Shown here one piece after another: positions 19,523-28,048 of a DNA stretch of 64,000 bases (the stretch's first letter is position 1; each line of letters starts with the position of its first letter). The stretch comes from Catellatospora sichuanensis (GTDB lineage: Bacteria > Actinomycetota > Actinomycetes > Mycobacteriales > Micromonosporaceae): the NCBI RefSeq assembly GCF_007483665.1, contig NZ_VIQO01000001.1, positions 372,001 through 436,000 of the forward strand. Direction: 5' to 3'. The notes under the pieces are model-generated. The model made no database searches and had not been told where the DNA came from. It worked only from the letters and a program-made list of their open reading frames with translations. A program made the position numbers and the translations under genes.

Positions 19523-19984
19523 TCAGGCCACCGACGCCGCGGGCTCGGCCGCCGCGTAGTCCTCGACGTCGATCTCGGTCAGGTGCCCGGTCGGGCACTC
19601 CAGCCGTACCTCCGCGACGTCCATCCGGTAGAGCCGGAAGCCGCGGTCCACGTCGAGCAGGTCGCTGACCGGGTTCACGGCGGCGAACTCGAGGGCGGCG
19701 GCGCGGGCCTCGATGCCCTGCAGCGCGGCGGCCCAGCCCGACACCCATACCCGCGCCCCGCGGGACTCCCCCACGGCGAGCACGACGGCGGTGTCGTCGC
19801 CCTCCCCGTCCCGCGGGCGCAGCGCGCTGTCGAGCTGCCCGCCCTCCCGGCACAGCAGCAGCGGGCGTCCTTCGTGGTCGGTGGCGTGGCGCACCCGGTA
19901 CGGGCTGGCGTGGAACGGGACCTGCGCCATGCCGGGAAGGCGGCCGGCGGTCAGGGAGCGGGCGATCTCGGCGGGGTGCGGCAC
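19523..19984 (-). CDS. DUF2470-like protein, candidate iron-regulated
   Basis: A 153-residue protein with the order VPHPAEIARSLTAG, RVRHATDHEGRPLLLCREGG, then LLDVDRGFRLYRMDVAEVRL and TEIDVEDYAAAEP. This resembles the DUF2470 domain found with split-barrel proteins such as haem-utilisation HugZ relatives; the match is from memory and the family call is moderate. GTG at 19984 has GGAGG five to six bases upstream. Two iron-box-like sites lie 15-53 bases upstream, shared with the divergent rpsD copy, which fits a role in iron or haem handling. Confidence 0.6.
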   Translation of the reverse strand: MPHPAEIARSLTAGRLPGMAQVPFHASPYRVRHATDHEGRPLLLCREGGQLDSALRPRDGEGDDTAVVLAVGESRGARVWVSGWAAALQGIEARAAALEFAAVNPVSDLLDVDRGFRLYRMDVAEVRLECPTGHLTEIDVEDYAAAEPAASVA

Positions 19985-19998
19985 GGCGGTCCTCCAAC

Positions 19999-20037
19999 AT
20001 CGGTTAGGCTTACCTACGTTAGGCGAGCCTAACCTAT
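19999..20037. promoter_or_regulatory. Two adjacent IdeR/DtxR-like iron boxes
   Basis: Against the 19-bp consensus TTAGGTTAGGCTAACCTAA, the minus-strand reading of 20019-20037 matches at 16 positions and that of 19999-20017 at 14. The pair sits between two divergent starts (19984 and 20064), where a bound iron regulator would block both promoters. Confidence 0.6.
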
Positions 20038-20063
20038 GACATCCGGAAGTTGGAGGCACCCTC

Positions 20064-20672
20064 GTGAACCAAGCGCGGCCCAAGGCGAAGCTGTCCCGGG
20101 CTCTCGGCATCCCGCTGACCCGCAAGTGCGTCAAGTACTTCGAGCGCCGGCCGTTCCCGCCGGGCGTGCACGGGCGGGCCCGCAAGAAGCCCTCCGACTA
20201 CCAGGTCCGCCTGCTGGAGAAGCAGCGCCTGCGCCACCAGTACTTCATCAGCGAGACCCAGCTGCGCAACCAGTTCGACAAGGCCGCCCGCAGCTCGGGC
20301 AAGACCGGCGAAACCCTGCTCGTCGCCCTGGAGTGCCGCCTGGACGCCCTGGTCCTGCGCGCCGGCTTCGCCCGCACCATCTACCAGGCCCGCCAGGCCG
20401 TTGGCCACGGCCACATCGCCGTGGACGGCCACAAGGTAGACCGCCCCTCCTACCGCGTGCAGCCCTGGCAGACCATCACCGTCCGCGAACGCAGCCGCAC
20501 CAAGCCCCCGTTCCAGATCGCCGCCGCCGGCGCCCACCTCGACGGCCCCACCGCCCCATACCTGGAGGTCACCCTGTCCGACCTCCGCGCCACCCTCACC
20601 CGCGAACCCCTCCGCACCGAAATCCCCGTCCTCTGCGACGAGCAACTCGTAGTCGAGTTCTACTCCCGCTGA
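20064..20672 (+). CDS. rpsD: Ribosomal protein S4
   Basis: A 202-residue S4 that nucleates 30S assembly by binding 16S rRNA. It is the cysteine-poor actinobacterial form, starting [20 protein letters not shown], with the S4 RNA-binding domain [20 protein letters not shown] followed by [20 protein letters not shown]. It stands alone, far from other ribosomal genes, and shares iron-box-like sites with a divergent gene. Whether it is the only S4 or a paralogue of one in the alpha operon cannot be seen here. GTG at 20064 has TGGAGG about eight bases upstream. Confidence 0.96.
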   Translation: MNQARPKAKLSRALGIPLTRKCVKYFERRPFPPGVHGRARKKPSDYQVRLLEKQRLRHQYFISETQLRNQFDKAARSSGKTGETLLVALECRLDALVLRAGFARTIYQARQAVGHGHIAVDGHKVDRPSYRVQPWQTITVRERSRTKPPFQIAAAGAHLDGPTAPYLEVTLSDLRATLTREPLRTEIPVLCDEQLVVEFYSR

Positions 20673-20679
20673 TCCCACC

Positions 20680-20769
20680 AAGATCGCGACGATCTTGCGC
20701 GAGCTGTTGGGGATACGCCCTGTATGGGCGTGTCGCACCCCACAGTCCACGCAAGATCGTCGCGATCTT
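20680..20769. repeat. Palindromic intergenic element, family B (copy 1)
   Basis: About 90 bases that start AAGATCGCGACGATCTTGCG and end with its near reverse complement, with inner hairpin ATACGCCC / GGGCGTGT. A nearly identical copy is at 31738-31824. Both copies lie between convergent genes, so a two-way terminator is likely. Confidence 0.8.
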
Positions 20770-20772
20770 CGG

Positions 20773-22572
20773 TTAGCGGGTTTGTTCGAGCCAGGAGGCG
20801 TAGAGCTTGGCGTAGGTGGAGTCGGGGGCGGTGAGGAGTTGGTCGTGGGGGCCTCGTTGGATTACCACGCCCTTGTCTACGACGATGACTTCGTCGGCGG
20901 ATTGGGCGGTGGAGAGGCGGTGGGCGATGGCGACCGTGGTGCGGCCCCGGGTCACGGCGTCGAGGGTGCGCTGGAGGCGGACCTCGGTGGCGGGGTCCAC
21001 GGCGCTGGTGGCTTCGTCGAGGACGAGTAGGTCGGGGTCGGCTACGTAGGCTCGGGCCAGGGCGACGAGTTGGCGTTCGCCGACGCTGAGGGCCTCGCCG
21101 CGCTCGCCTACGGGAGTGTCCAGGCCGTGGGCCAGGCCCTGGACCCAGTCGAGCAGGCCCAGGTCGGTGAAGGCCTGTTCCAGTTCGACGTCGGTGAGGT
21201 CGGGGCGGGCGAAGCGCACGTTCTCGGCGACCGTGGCGTCGAACAGGAAACCGTCCTGGGGGACCATCACCACCCGGCTGCGCAGTGAGGCGAAACGTAC
21301 GTCGGTCAGCGGGGTGCCCGAGAGCAGCACCCGGCCCTCGCTCGGGTCCATCAGGCGGGTGAGCAGCTTGGCGAACGTGGTCTTGCCGCTGCCGGTCTCG
21401 CCGACGACCGCGACCCGGGTCTTCGCGGGGATGTCCAGGTGCACCTCGTGCAGCACGCGGGGGCCGGGCTCGCCGTCGACCGGGTAGCTGAAGCTGACCC
21501 GCTCGAAGCTGATGTCCAGCGGGCCGTCCGGCAGGTGCACGCCGTTCTCGGCGGGGTCGGCCACGTCGGGCTTGAGGTCGACGACGTCGAGCAGCCGGCG
21601 CCAGCCCGCGACCGCGTTCTGCGCCTCGTTGAGGACTTCGGTGGCGATCTGGACAGGCTGGATGAACAGCGTGACCAGGAACAGGAACGCGGTCATCTCG
21701 CCGAGCGTGATCTGGCCCGCGATACCGAGCCGCACCCCGACCAGGACCACCGACGCCAGCGCCAGCGCGGCCGCGATCTCGCCGGTGGAGAAGCTGGTCA
21801 CGCTGATGCGCATGGCGCGGCGCTGGGCCTGCTGGTAGTCGTCGATGGTCTCGGACAGCTTCGCGCCGCTGCGCTGCGAGACGCCGTACGCCCGGATCAC
21901 CGACGCGCCCACGACCGACTCCGAGATGGCGCCGAGCATGACGCCGATCCGGCGGCGGTTCTCGGCGTACGCCCCGGACAGGCGTTTCTGGAACGCCCGG
22001 ATGACGATCACCGCGGGCAGGAACGCGGCCAGCACCACCAGCGTGAGCTGCCACGAGTAGAACGCCATCACGATCGTGGTGACCACCAGCTGGCCGCCGT
22101 TGACCATGAGGATCACGCCGCCCCACTGGATGAACTGCGTGATCGAGTCGACGTCGCTGGTCACCCGGGACACCATGGTGCCGCGGCGCTCGGACTGCTG
22201 GTGCAGCATCGACAGATCGTGGATGTGCCGGAAGGTGCGCACCCGGATGTTGGCCAGCGCGGTCTCGCTGACCGTGAACAGCCGCCGCATCATGAAGTAG
22301 CCGCAGGCCGTGGTGACCACCAGGATCAGCGCGGTGATGCCGACGATGGTCGCGATCACGCCCATGTCCGGGCCGTTCTGCCCGCCCAGCCCGCGGTCGA
22401 TGCCCTGCTGCACCGCGACCGGCACCGCCGCGCGGCCGATCATGGCGATGAGCGCCAGCCCCAGCGTGCCGGCCAGCCCCGCCTTGAGCTCGGGTGACAG
22501 CGACACGCCCCGCCGGAAGGTCGCCCAAGCCGACTCGGACCGGCCGGTATCGGTGACAGCCGACGCGCTCAC
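20773..22572 (-). CDS. ABC exporter half-transporter, catalytic subunit of a heterodimer
   Basis: A 599-residue type IV exporter half: six-helix membrane domain (residues about 25-310), then a nucleotide-binding domain with Walker A GETGSGKTT, Walker B LLVLDEATSAVD and switch histidine AIAHRLST, all intact. Its signature is altered to LSVGERQ. The partner encoded just upstream has a normal signature but altered Walker B and H-loop, so the pair should form one intact and one degenerate ATP site. GTG at 22572 has GAGGAGAAGG, provided by a linker mini-ORF. The substrate is unknown (lipid, peptide or drug). Confidence 0.93.
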   Translation of the reverse strand: MSASAVTDTGRSESAWATFRRGVSLSPELKAGLAGTLGLALIAMIGRAAVPVAVQQGIDRGLGGQNGPDMGVIATIVGITALILVVTTACGYFMMRRLFTVSETALANIRVRTFRHIHDLSMLHQQSERRGTMVSRVTSDVDSITQFIQWGGVILMVNGGQLVVTTIVMAFYSWQLTLVVLAAFLPAVIVIRAFQKRLSGAYAENRRRIGVMLGAISESVVGASVIRAYGVSQRSGAKLSETIDDYQQAQRRAMRISVTSFSTGEIAAALALASVVLVGVRLGIAGQITLGEMTAFLFLVTLFIQPVQIATEVLNEAQNAVAGWRRLLDVVDLKPDVADPAENGVHLPDGPLDISFERVSFSYPVDGEPGPRVLHEVHLDIPAKTRVAVVGETGSGKTTFAKLLTRLMDPSEGRVLLSGTPLTDVRFASLRSRVVMVPQDGFLFDATVAENVRFARPDLTDVELEQAFTDLGLLDWVQGLAHGLDTPVGERGEALSVGERQLVALARAYVADPDLLVLDEATSAVDPATEVRLQRTLDAVTRGRTTVAIAHRLSTAQSADEVIVVDKGVVIQRGPHDQLLTAPDSTYAKLYASWLEQTR

Positions 22573-22643
22573 GCCTTCTCCTCGCTGCGCTCGTCGACAG
22601 CGTGCGAAAACTGCGACATGGTTCGCTCGCTCCGCTCGCTCAC
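22569..22643 (-). CDS. Coupling mini-ORF, second tandem copy between ABC genes (24 codons)
   Basis: The peptide runs MSERSERTMSQFS then HAVDERSEEKA. Its GTG overlaps the stop of the first copy and its TGA overlaps the GTG of the downstream ABC gene (GTGA at both ends). GAGGAGAAGGC at its 3' end is the ribosome site for that gene. Repeat-derived; peptide function, if any, is unknown. Confidence 0.5.
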   Translation of the reverse strand: MSERSERTMSQFSHAVDERSEEKA

Positions 22644-22714
22644 GCCATCTCCTCGCTGCGCTCGTCGACAGCGTGAGAAAACTGCGACTCGCTCCGCTCG
22701 CTCCGCTCGCTCAC
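22640..22714 (-). CDS. Coupling mini-ORF, first tandem copy between ABC genes (24 codons)
   Basis: The peptide runs MSERSERSESQFS then HAVDERSEEMA. Its GTG overlaps the stop of the 623-residue ABC gene, and its TGA overlaps the start of the second copy. Both copies are exactly 75 bases and nearly identical, so one arose by tandem duplication that kept the couplings intact. Confidence 0.5.
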   Translation of the reverse strand: MSERSERSESQFSHAVDERSEEMA

Positions 22715-24582
22715 GCGGCGACCTCCTCTTCCTCTGCGGCGACGGCGGCGTCGGCGTCGTAGACGCGCTCGCGTTCGCGCTCCTCCTCGGCCTTTTCGTA
22801 CGCGGTGACCAGGTCTGCGTACCCGCTGACGGTGGCCAGCAGGCGCTCGTGCGTGCCGGTCGCGACCACGCGGCCGGACTCGATGTAGACGACCTCGTCA
22901 GCCAGCGCGATGGTGGCCCGGCGGTAGGCGACGACGAGGATCGTCGTGGTCTGCACGGACCCGCGCAGCGAGGCGAGGATGCGGGCCTCCACGCGGGGGT
23001 CGACGGCGCTGGTCGCGTCGTCGAGCACGAGCAGCCGCGGCTGCCCGGCCAGCGCCCGGGCCAGGGTGAGCCGCTGGCGCTGCCCGCCCGACAGCGACGT
23101 GCCGCGCTCGCCGAGCTGGGTGTCCAGGTGCTCCGGCAGCCGCGCGACGAACGTGTCGGCCTGCGCCGTGGCCAGCGCGTCGTGCACCCGGTCGTCGTCG
23201 ACGCCGGGCCGGTCCAGCGCGACGTTGCCGCGCACCGTGTCGTCGAAGACGAAGGCGATCTGCGGCACCAGCGCAGCGGTCGCGGCCAGCGAGGCCGAGC
23301 TCAGCCCGCGCACGTCGGCGCCGTCGAGGGCCACCTGGCCCTGGTCGGGGTCGAGCAGCCGGGCCGCGAGGGTGGCGATGGTCGACTTGCCGGAGCCGGT
23401 CGGGCCCACCAGCGCGACGGTGCGCCCGGCGGGCACGGTGAAGGTGACGTCGTGCAGCACCGGCTGCGCCGGCTCGTACGCGAAGTCCACGTTGCGGAAG
23501 CTCAGCTCGGCCGCGCCGGACCCGGGCAGGGCCGCCGTGCCGTAGGGCATCTGCCCGGTCGCCTGCAGCACGTGCTCGACCCGGTCCCAGCCCGCGACCG
23601 AGCGCGGCAGGTCGCCGAGCACCCAGCCGATGGCGCGCACCGGGAACGCCAGCACCGTGAACAGGAAGGTCACCTGCACCAGCTGCTCGAATTCGATCGC
23701 GCCCTGTTTCATTCGCCACGCGCCCACCAGCAGCGCCAGCAGCGTGCCGAGGAACGGCAGCGACTCCATGAGCGGGTCGAACAGGCCGCGCAGCCGGCCG
23801 ACGCTGATCAGCGCGTCGCGCAGCTCACCGGCCCGCTGGGCGAAGCGGCGGGTCTCCAGGTCCTCGCGGCCCATCGTCTTGACCACGAGCGCGCCGTCGA
23901 AGCTCTCGTGCGCGATCGCGGCGACCTCGGCCCGCATGTGCTGGGCGTGGGCCTGGCGTGGGGCCATCCGGCGGGAGAAGACCACGTTCATCACGAACAG
24001 CACCGGGAAGACCACGAGGCCGACCAGCGCCAGCGCCCAGTCCACTGCGAACAGCACCGTCACCGACACGATCAGCATGAACACGGTGCCGACCGCGAAC
24101 GGCAGCGGCGCGACGGGGAACCAGGCGGCCTCGACGTCGGAGTTGGCGTTGGACAGCAGCGTGCCGGTGGCGTGGCGCTGGTGCCAGGAGACCGGTAGCT
24201 GCAGGTAGCGGCGGGTCACCTCGTGGCGGTACTTCGCCTGCAGGGCGAACTGCATGAAGCCCGCGCCCAGCCGGCGGCCGAAGATGGCCAGGACCCGGCC
24301 CAGGCCCATCGCGATCAGCACCGAGGCGCCGAGCACCATCACCCCGGCGGTGACGTCACCGCCGGTGGTGGAGGGCACCACGAGAGCCTCGACCAGCCAG
24401 CCGATCACCTTCGCCTGCCCGATGACCAGCGCGCCGAACAGGCAGCTGCCCACGACGGCGACGGCGAACAGACGTGGCTCGTCCCGGATGCCGCGCCACA
24501 TCACCCGCGCTCCGCGCGCGAGCACATCGCGCCCGGTGATCTCCGGTTTCGTCGGCTCGGTGCCGGCTGTCTCCCCTGCCAC
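22711..24582 (-). CDS. ABC exporter half-transporter, degenerate-site subunit
   Basis: A 623-residue exporter half with a six-helix membrane domain and nucleotide-binding domain. Walker A (GPTGSGKST) and signature (LSGGQRQRL) are normal. The catalytic Glu after Walker B is Asp (LLVLDDATSAVD) and the switch His is Tyr (VVAYRRAT), as in degenerate sites of heterodimeric exporters such as TM287/288 or BmrCD. The C-terminus is a Glu-rich tail. GTG at 24582 has only a weak GGGG ribosome site. The partner gene follows after two linker mini-ORFs. Confidence 0.93.
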   Translation of the reverse strand: MAGETAGTEPTKPEITGRDVLARGARVMWRGIRDEPRLFAVAVVGSCLFGALVIGQAKVIGWLVEALVVPSTTGGDVTAGVMVLGASVLIAMGLGRVLAIFGRRLGAGFMQFALQAKYRHEVTRRYLQLPVSWHQRHATGTLLSNANSDVEAAWFPVAPLPFAVGTVFMLIVSVTVLFAVDWALALVGLVVFPVLFVMNVVFSRRMAPRQAHAQHMRAEVAAIAHESFDGALVVKTMGREDLETRRFAQRAGELRDALISVGRLRGLFDPLMESLPFLGTLLALLVGAWRMKQGAIEFEQLVQVTFLFTVLAFPVRAIGWVLGDLPRSVAGWDRVEHVLQATGQMPYGTAALPGSGAAELSFRNVDFAYEPAQPVLHDVTFTVPAGRTVALVGPTGSGKSTIATLAARLLDPDQGQVALDGADVRGLSSASLAATAALVPQIAFVFDDTVRGNVALDRPGVDDDRVHDALATAQADTFVARLPEHLDTQLGERGTSLSGGQRQRLTLARALAGQPRLLVLDDATSAVDPRVEARILASLRGSVQTTTILVVAYRRATIALADEVVYIESGRVVATGTHERLLATVSGYADLVTAYEKAEEERERERVYDADAAVAAEEEEVAA

Positions 24583-24600
24583 TCGTATCCCCGTCGTCAG

Positions 24601-24639
24601 GTCGGTAAGTATTTAGCTTGGCTTCCTATCCTTACCGAC
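24601..24639. promoter_or_regulatory. Inverted repeat upstream of the ABC exporter
   Basis: GTCGGTAAG (24601-24609) and CTTACCGAC (24631-24639) are perfect 9-bp arms around an AT-rich 21-base centre, in the promoter region of the ABC genes and 18 bases from the 24582 start. It could be an operator; no regulator gene is adjacent. Confidence 0.45.
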
Positions 24640-24713
24640 GCCGCACCTCCAGGCGAGCGGATATGGCCTGTGCCGGGCGTCACACCGCTCTCAGGGTACG
24701 TAGGATCGCCGGC

Positions 24714-25346
24714 ATGACCCGGTACGCCTTCGCTGAAAGGCTAGCTCTGGCCGACCTGATGGCCGAGGTCGGACCAGACGCCCCCACCCTCTGCGGGGAC
24801 TGGACCGTGCGCGATCTCCTGGCGCACCTGCTGCTGCGGGAACGGCGTCCCGACGCGGCCGCGGGCATCCTGATCAAGCGCCTGGCCGGGCGCGCTGCGA
24901 CCGTGCAGCAGCAGATCGCCGCCCGCGACTTCGACACCCTGCTCACCGAACTGCGGCACCCGCCGCGATGGAGCCCCGCGGGGCTCGGGCCACTGGATGA
25001 GCTGGTCAACCTGGCCGAGATGTTCATCCATCACGAGGACATCCGTCGGGCGGTCGCGGACTGGACGCCTCGCAAGCTGAAGCCGGGGCTGTCCGAGGCG
25101 CTGTGGGGGCAGGCCCGGCGGCGTGCGTCGCTGGCGCTGCGGCGCTACCCGGTGCAGGTACGGGTGATCTCTCCGGGCCATGGCACGGTGACCACGGGGC
25201 GGCCCGGCACCCAGCCGCTCAACCTCACCGGCACTCCCAGTGAGCTGCTGATTTTCCTGTCCGGCCGGCAGGGGCGCGCGCGAGCCAGCGTGGACGGCCC
25301 GCCCGAGCAGGCGAACCGGTTGCGCCACGCGCGGCTGGGCGTCTGA
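24714..25346 (+). CDS. TIGR03085-type metal-binding protein (DinB/MDMPI-like)
   Basis: A 210-residue protein of the actinobacterial TIGR03085 family, related to mycothiol-dependent maleylpyruvate isomerase. It begins with the typical RLALADLMAEVGPDAPTLCGDWTVRDLLAHLLLRERRPDAA, split by normal spacing, and contains the histidine motif EMFIHHEDIRRA; histidines in LLAHLL and FIHHED are likely metal ligands. The C-terminal half matches the SCP-like extension PLNLTGTPSELLIFLSGRQG. TAGGAT lies seven bases before the ATG, so the mRNA may be leaderless. The substrate is unknown. Confidence 0.8.
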   Translation: MTRYAFAERLALADLMAEVGPDAPTLCGDWTVRDLLAHLLLRERRPDAAAGILIKRLAGRAATVQQQIAARDFDTLLTELRHPPRWSPAGLGPLDELVNLAEMFIHHEDIRRAVADWTPRKLKPGLSEALWGQARRRASLALRRYPVQVRVISPGHGTVTTGRPGTQPLNLTGTPSELLIFLSGRQGRARASVDGPPEQANRLRHARLGV

Positions 25347-25510
25347 ATGCGGCCGCCTGCGACTGACCGATGGGCCGGTGGCGGCCCCGGTGACCCCTGG
25401 ATAAAGATCTTCCCGAGGGGTTCCGCAAGCCCGTGCGCAGCATTACCCTTCGGTAACACCAAGTTAACGTGTCCCCCGTCACTCTTGCCTACCAGAGGCG
25501 GCCCCGACTC

Positions 25511-27334
25511 ATGACCATTGACGTGCCCTACCGGTCTATTCCGGACATGTTCCTGCAGCGAGTCGCGGCGTCCCCCGACGCCCGCGCCTTCGGCGGCCCG
25601 GACGCGGACAACGCGCCGGTCTGGTACACCTGGGCCCAGATCGCGGAGCGCGCCAAGGCGATCGCCGCCGGTCTGACCACGCTCGGCATCGGCAAGGAGG
25701 ACCGCGTCGCGATCCTCGCCAACACCCGGCTCGACTGGATCGTCGCCGACCTCGGCATCATGTGCTCCAGCGCCGCGACGACCACGGTCTACCCGACCAC
25801 CGAGCCGGAGGAGGCCTGCTTCATCGTCGCCGACTCCGGGTCCAAGGTGCTGATCGCGGAGAACCCGGCGCAGGCCGCCAAGATGAGCCGGGACGCAGTG
25901 CCCGCGCTCACCCACATCGTGCTGATCGACGGCGCGGCCGACCCGGCCTCCGCGTTCCCCCAGCTCACGCTCGCCGACCTGGAGCGCCGCGGCGCCGAGG
26001 CCCTGGCCGCCAACCCGTCGCTGGTCGACGACCTGATCGCCGGCATCGGTCCGGACAACCTGGCCACCCTCATCTACACCTCCGGCACCACCGGCCGCCC
26101 CAAGGGCGTCGAGCTGCTGCACCGCGGCTGGACCTGGGAGGGCGTGGCGCAGTCGGACGTCGGCGTGCTGCTCCCCACCGACGTGCAGTTCCTCTGGCTG
26201 CCGCTGTCGCACTCGTTCGGCAAGACGCTGATCTGCGGCATCATCCACGTCGGCGTGCCGACGTACGTGGACGGCCGGGTCGACAAGATCATCGACAACC
26301 TGGGCCTGATCAAGCCGACGCTGATGTGCGCCGCGCCGCGCATCTTCGAGAAGGTCTACAACCGGGTCGTCGGCCAGGCCACCGAGGCCGGCGGGCTCAA
26401 GGCGAAGATCTTCGGCTGGGCGGTGCGGGTCGGCCGCGAGCGCGTCGCGCTGGAGCAGGCAGGCAAGCCGGTCCCCGGCGGCCTGATGCGCAAGTACGGC
26501 ATCGCGCACAAGCTGGTCTTCAGCAAGCTGCACGCCCGGCTGGGCGGCAACATCCGCTACATGGTGTCCGGCTCGGCCGCGCTGTCGGTGCCGATCGCGG
26601 AGTTCTTCGCCGCCGCGGGCCTGCCCATCAGCGAGGGCTACGGCCTCACCGAGAACTGCGCGGGCGCGTTCGTCAACCGCCCCGGCGCGCTGAAGATCGG
26701 CACCGTCGGCCAGCCGCTCGGCGACCTCGAGATTCGGATCGACGCCGACGGCGAGATCCTGCTGCGCGGCGCGCCGATCATGCGCGGGTACCACAACCTG
26801 CCCGCGGAGACCGCCGCCGTGTTCACCGAGGACGGCTTCTTCCGCACCGGCGACATCGGCGAGCTGGACGGCGACGGCTTCCTGAAGATCACGGACCGCA
26901 AGAAGGACCTGGTCAAGACCTCAGGCGGCAAGTACATCGCGCCGAGCCACATCGAGGGCCTGTTCAAGGCGCTGTGCACGTACACCTCGCAGGTGCTCGT
27001 GATCGGCAACTCGCGCAACTACTGCTCGATGCTGGTGACCCTCGACCCCGAGGCGATCACCGGCTGGGCCGCCGGCACCCCGCTGGAGGGCAGGTCCTAC
27101 GAGGAGATCGTCACCTCGGACGAGGCCAAGGCCATGGTCGCGGGCCACATCGACGAGCTGAACGCGAAGCTCAACCGCTGGGAGACCATCAAGAAGTTCA
27201 CCATTCTGCCGCGCGACCTGACCATCGAGCACGGAGAGATCACCCCCTCGATGAAGCTGAAGCGACGCACGGTGGAGACCAATTTCGCGTCGGATATCGA
27301 GAAAATGTACGAGGGTTCCCTCGTCGAAATCTGA
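25511..27334 (+). CDS. Long-chain acyl-CoA synthetase (AMP-binding)
   Basis: A 607-residue enzyme that activates fatty acids to acyl-CoA through an acyl-AMP. The AMP-binding motif LATLIYTSGTTGRPKGVEL, the gate region, EGYGLTENCAG, YHNLPAETAAVFTEDGFFRTGDIGE, KITDRKKDLVKTSGGKYIAP and the C-terminal catalytic lysine region GEITPSMKLKRR are all present. The order fits the FadD15-like long-chain branch. ATG at 25511 is preferred over GTG at 25469 by family start. A perfect TTACC-CTTC-GGTAA hairpin lies at 25443-25456. The gene ends at a classic terminator. Confidence 0.93.
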   Translation: MTIDVPYRSIPDMFLQRVAASPDARAFGGPDADNAPVWYTWAQIAERAKAIAAGLTTLGIGKEDRVAILANTRLDWIVADLGIMCSSAATTTVYPTTEPEEACFIVADSGSKVLIAENPAQAAKMSRDAVPALTHIVLIDGAADPASAFPQLTLADLERRGAEALAANPSLVDDLIAGIGPDNLATLIYTSGTTGRPKGVELLHRGWTWEGVAQSDVGVLLPTDVQFLWLPLSHSFGKTLICGIIHVGVPTYVDGRVDKIIDNLGLIKPTLMCAAPRIFEKVYNRVVGQATEAGGLKAKIFGWAVRVGRERVALEQAGKPVPGGLMRKYGIAHKLVFSKLHARLGGNIRYMVSGSAALSVPIAEFFAAAGLPISEGYGLTENCAGAFVNRPGALKIGTVGQPLGDLEIRIDADGEILLRGAPIMRGYHNLPAETAAVFTEDGFFRTGDIGELDGDGFLKITDRKKDLVKTSGGKYIAPSHIEGLFKALCTYTSQVLVIGNSRNYCSMLVTLDPEAITGWAAGTPLEGRSYEEIVTSDEAKAMVAGHIDELNAKLNRWETIKKFTILPRDLTIEHGEITPSMKLKRRTVETNFASDIEKMYEGSLVEI

Positions 27335-27367
27335 CCGGCGCGGGGGCTCTTTCCCACGCAGTGAGGT

Positions 27368-27402
27368 ACGTAGGGGCGGCCACAAGCCGCCCCTACGTTT
27401 TT
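27368..27402 (+). terminator. Intrinsic terminator after the acyl-CoA synthetase gene
   Basis: Perfect 13-bp GC-rich stem (ACGTAGGGGCGGC with its complement) around a CACAA loop, followed by TTTTT. It is the clearest rho-independent terminator in the window. Confidence 0.9.
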
Positions 27403-27409
27403 GCCCAGG

Positions 27410-28012
27410 TCAGCTGCCGTCGCGCAGGTCGGACAGGCGGGTGGCGGTCAGGCGGGCGCGGTCGAAGACGACGGTGCAGCCCGCGCCGACCGGGGACTGC
27501 GCCTCGACGCCGATCATCGGCGGGCCCGCGTCGGGACCGAGGCCGAAGTAGCGGACCAGCTGCCATACCTGGCCGTCGGGGCTGCTGTGGAAGGCCCAGG
27601 CCGGGCCGACCCGGGAGGCACGCAACCACACCGTGTCCCCGGCGACCGGCCACGCGTTGGCGTCGTCGGAGTCGCCGCGAGTGATCACCGTGACGATGGT
27701 GTTCTCACCGGCCGGGGAGCGCTCGAAGCACAGCTTGGCCCAGTGCCGCTCACCGGCCCAGACGAGCAGGACCCCGGCGTCGTACCTGTCGCCGAAGTCC
27801 ACCCGCGCCCGCACCGTGAACTGCAGGTCGCCCTCGGGCGCGGGGGCGAGCGCGCGCGGCGCGTTGAGCACCGGCGTCGCATCCGGGTCGCCCGGGTCGA
27901 CGAACATGTCGGTCTGCGGCCCAGCCGCGACGGAGAGCACGCCGCCCGCGAGGTGCCAGGAGGCGGGTTCCGGTTGCCAGCGCAGGTTCAGCCCGCCGAG
28001 GTTCACGTCCAT
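27410..28012 (-). CDS. DUF1349 beta-sandwich protein
   Basis: A 200-residue protein of the DUF1349 family, a concanavalin-like beta-sandwich. The pattern LRWQPEPASWHLAGGVLSVAAGPQTDMFVDP, split normally, then FTVRARVDFGDRYDAGVLLVW, HWAKLCFERSP and VWLRASRVGPAWAFHSSPDGQVW is diagnostic. There is no signal peptide. The molecular role of the family is not established. It follows the MocR gene on the same strand after a 36-base gap, so the two may be co-transcribed. Confidence 0.88.
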   Translation of the reverse strand: MDVNLGGLNLRWQPEPASWHLAGGVLSVAAGPQTDMFVDPGDPDATPVLNAPRALAPAPEGDLQFTVRARVDFGDRYDAGVLLVWAGERHWAKLCFERSPAGENTIVTVITRGDSDDANAWPVAGDTVWLRASRVGPAWAFHSSPDGQVWQLVRYFGLGPDAGPPMIGVEAQSPVGAGCTVVFDRARLTATRLSDLRDGS

Positions 28013-28048
28013 CGGCGCATTCTGCCACGGCGCGGAGATGCGGGTGGC

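Noticed and set aside
20034-20750. 238-codon minus-strand frame opposite rpsD
   Set aside because: Shadow of rpsD: Gly/Val/Asp-rich antisense sequence with no motifs.
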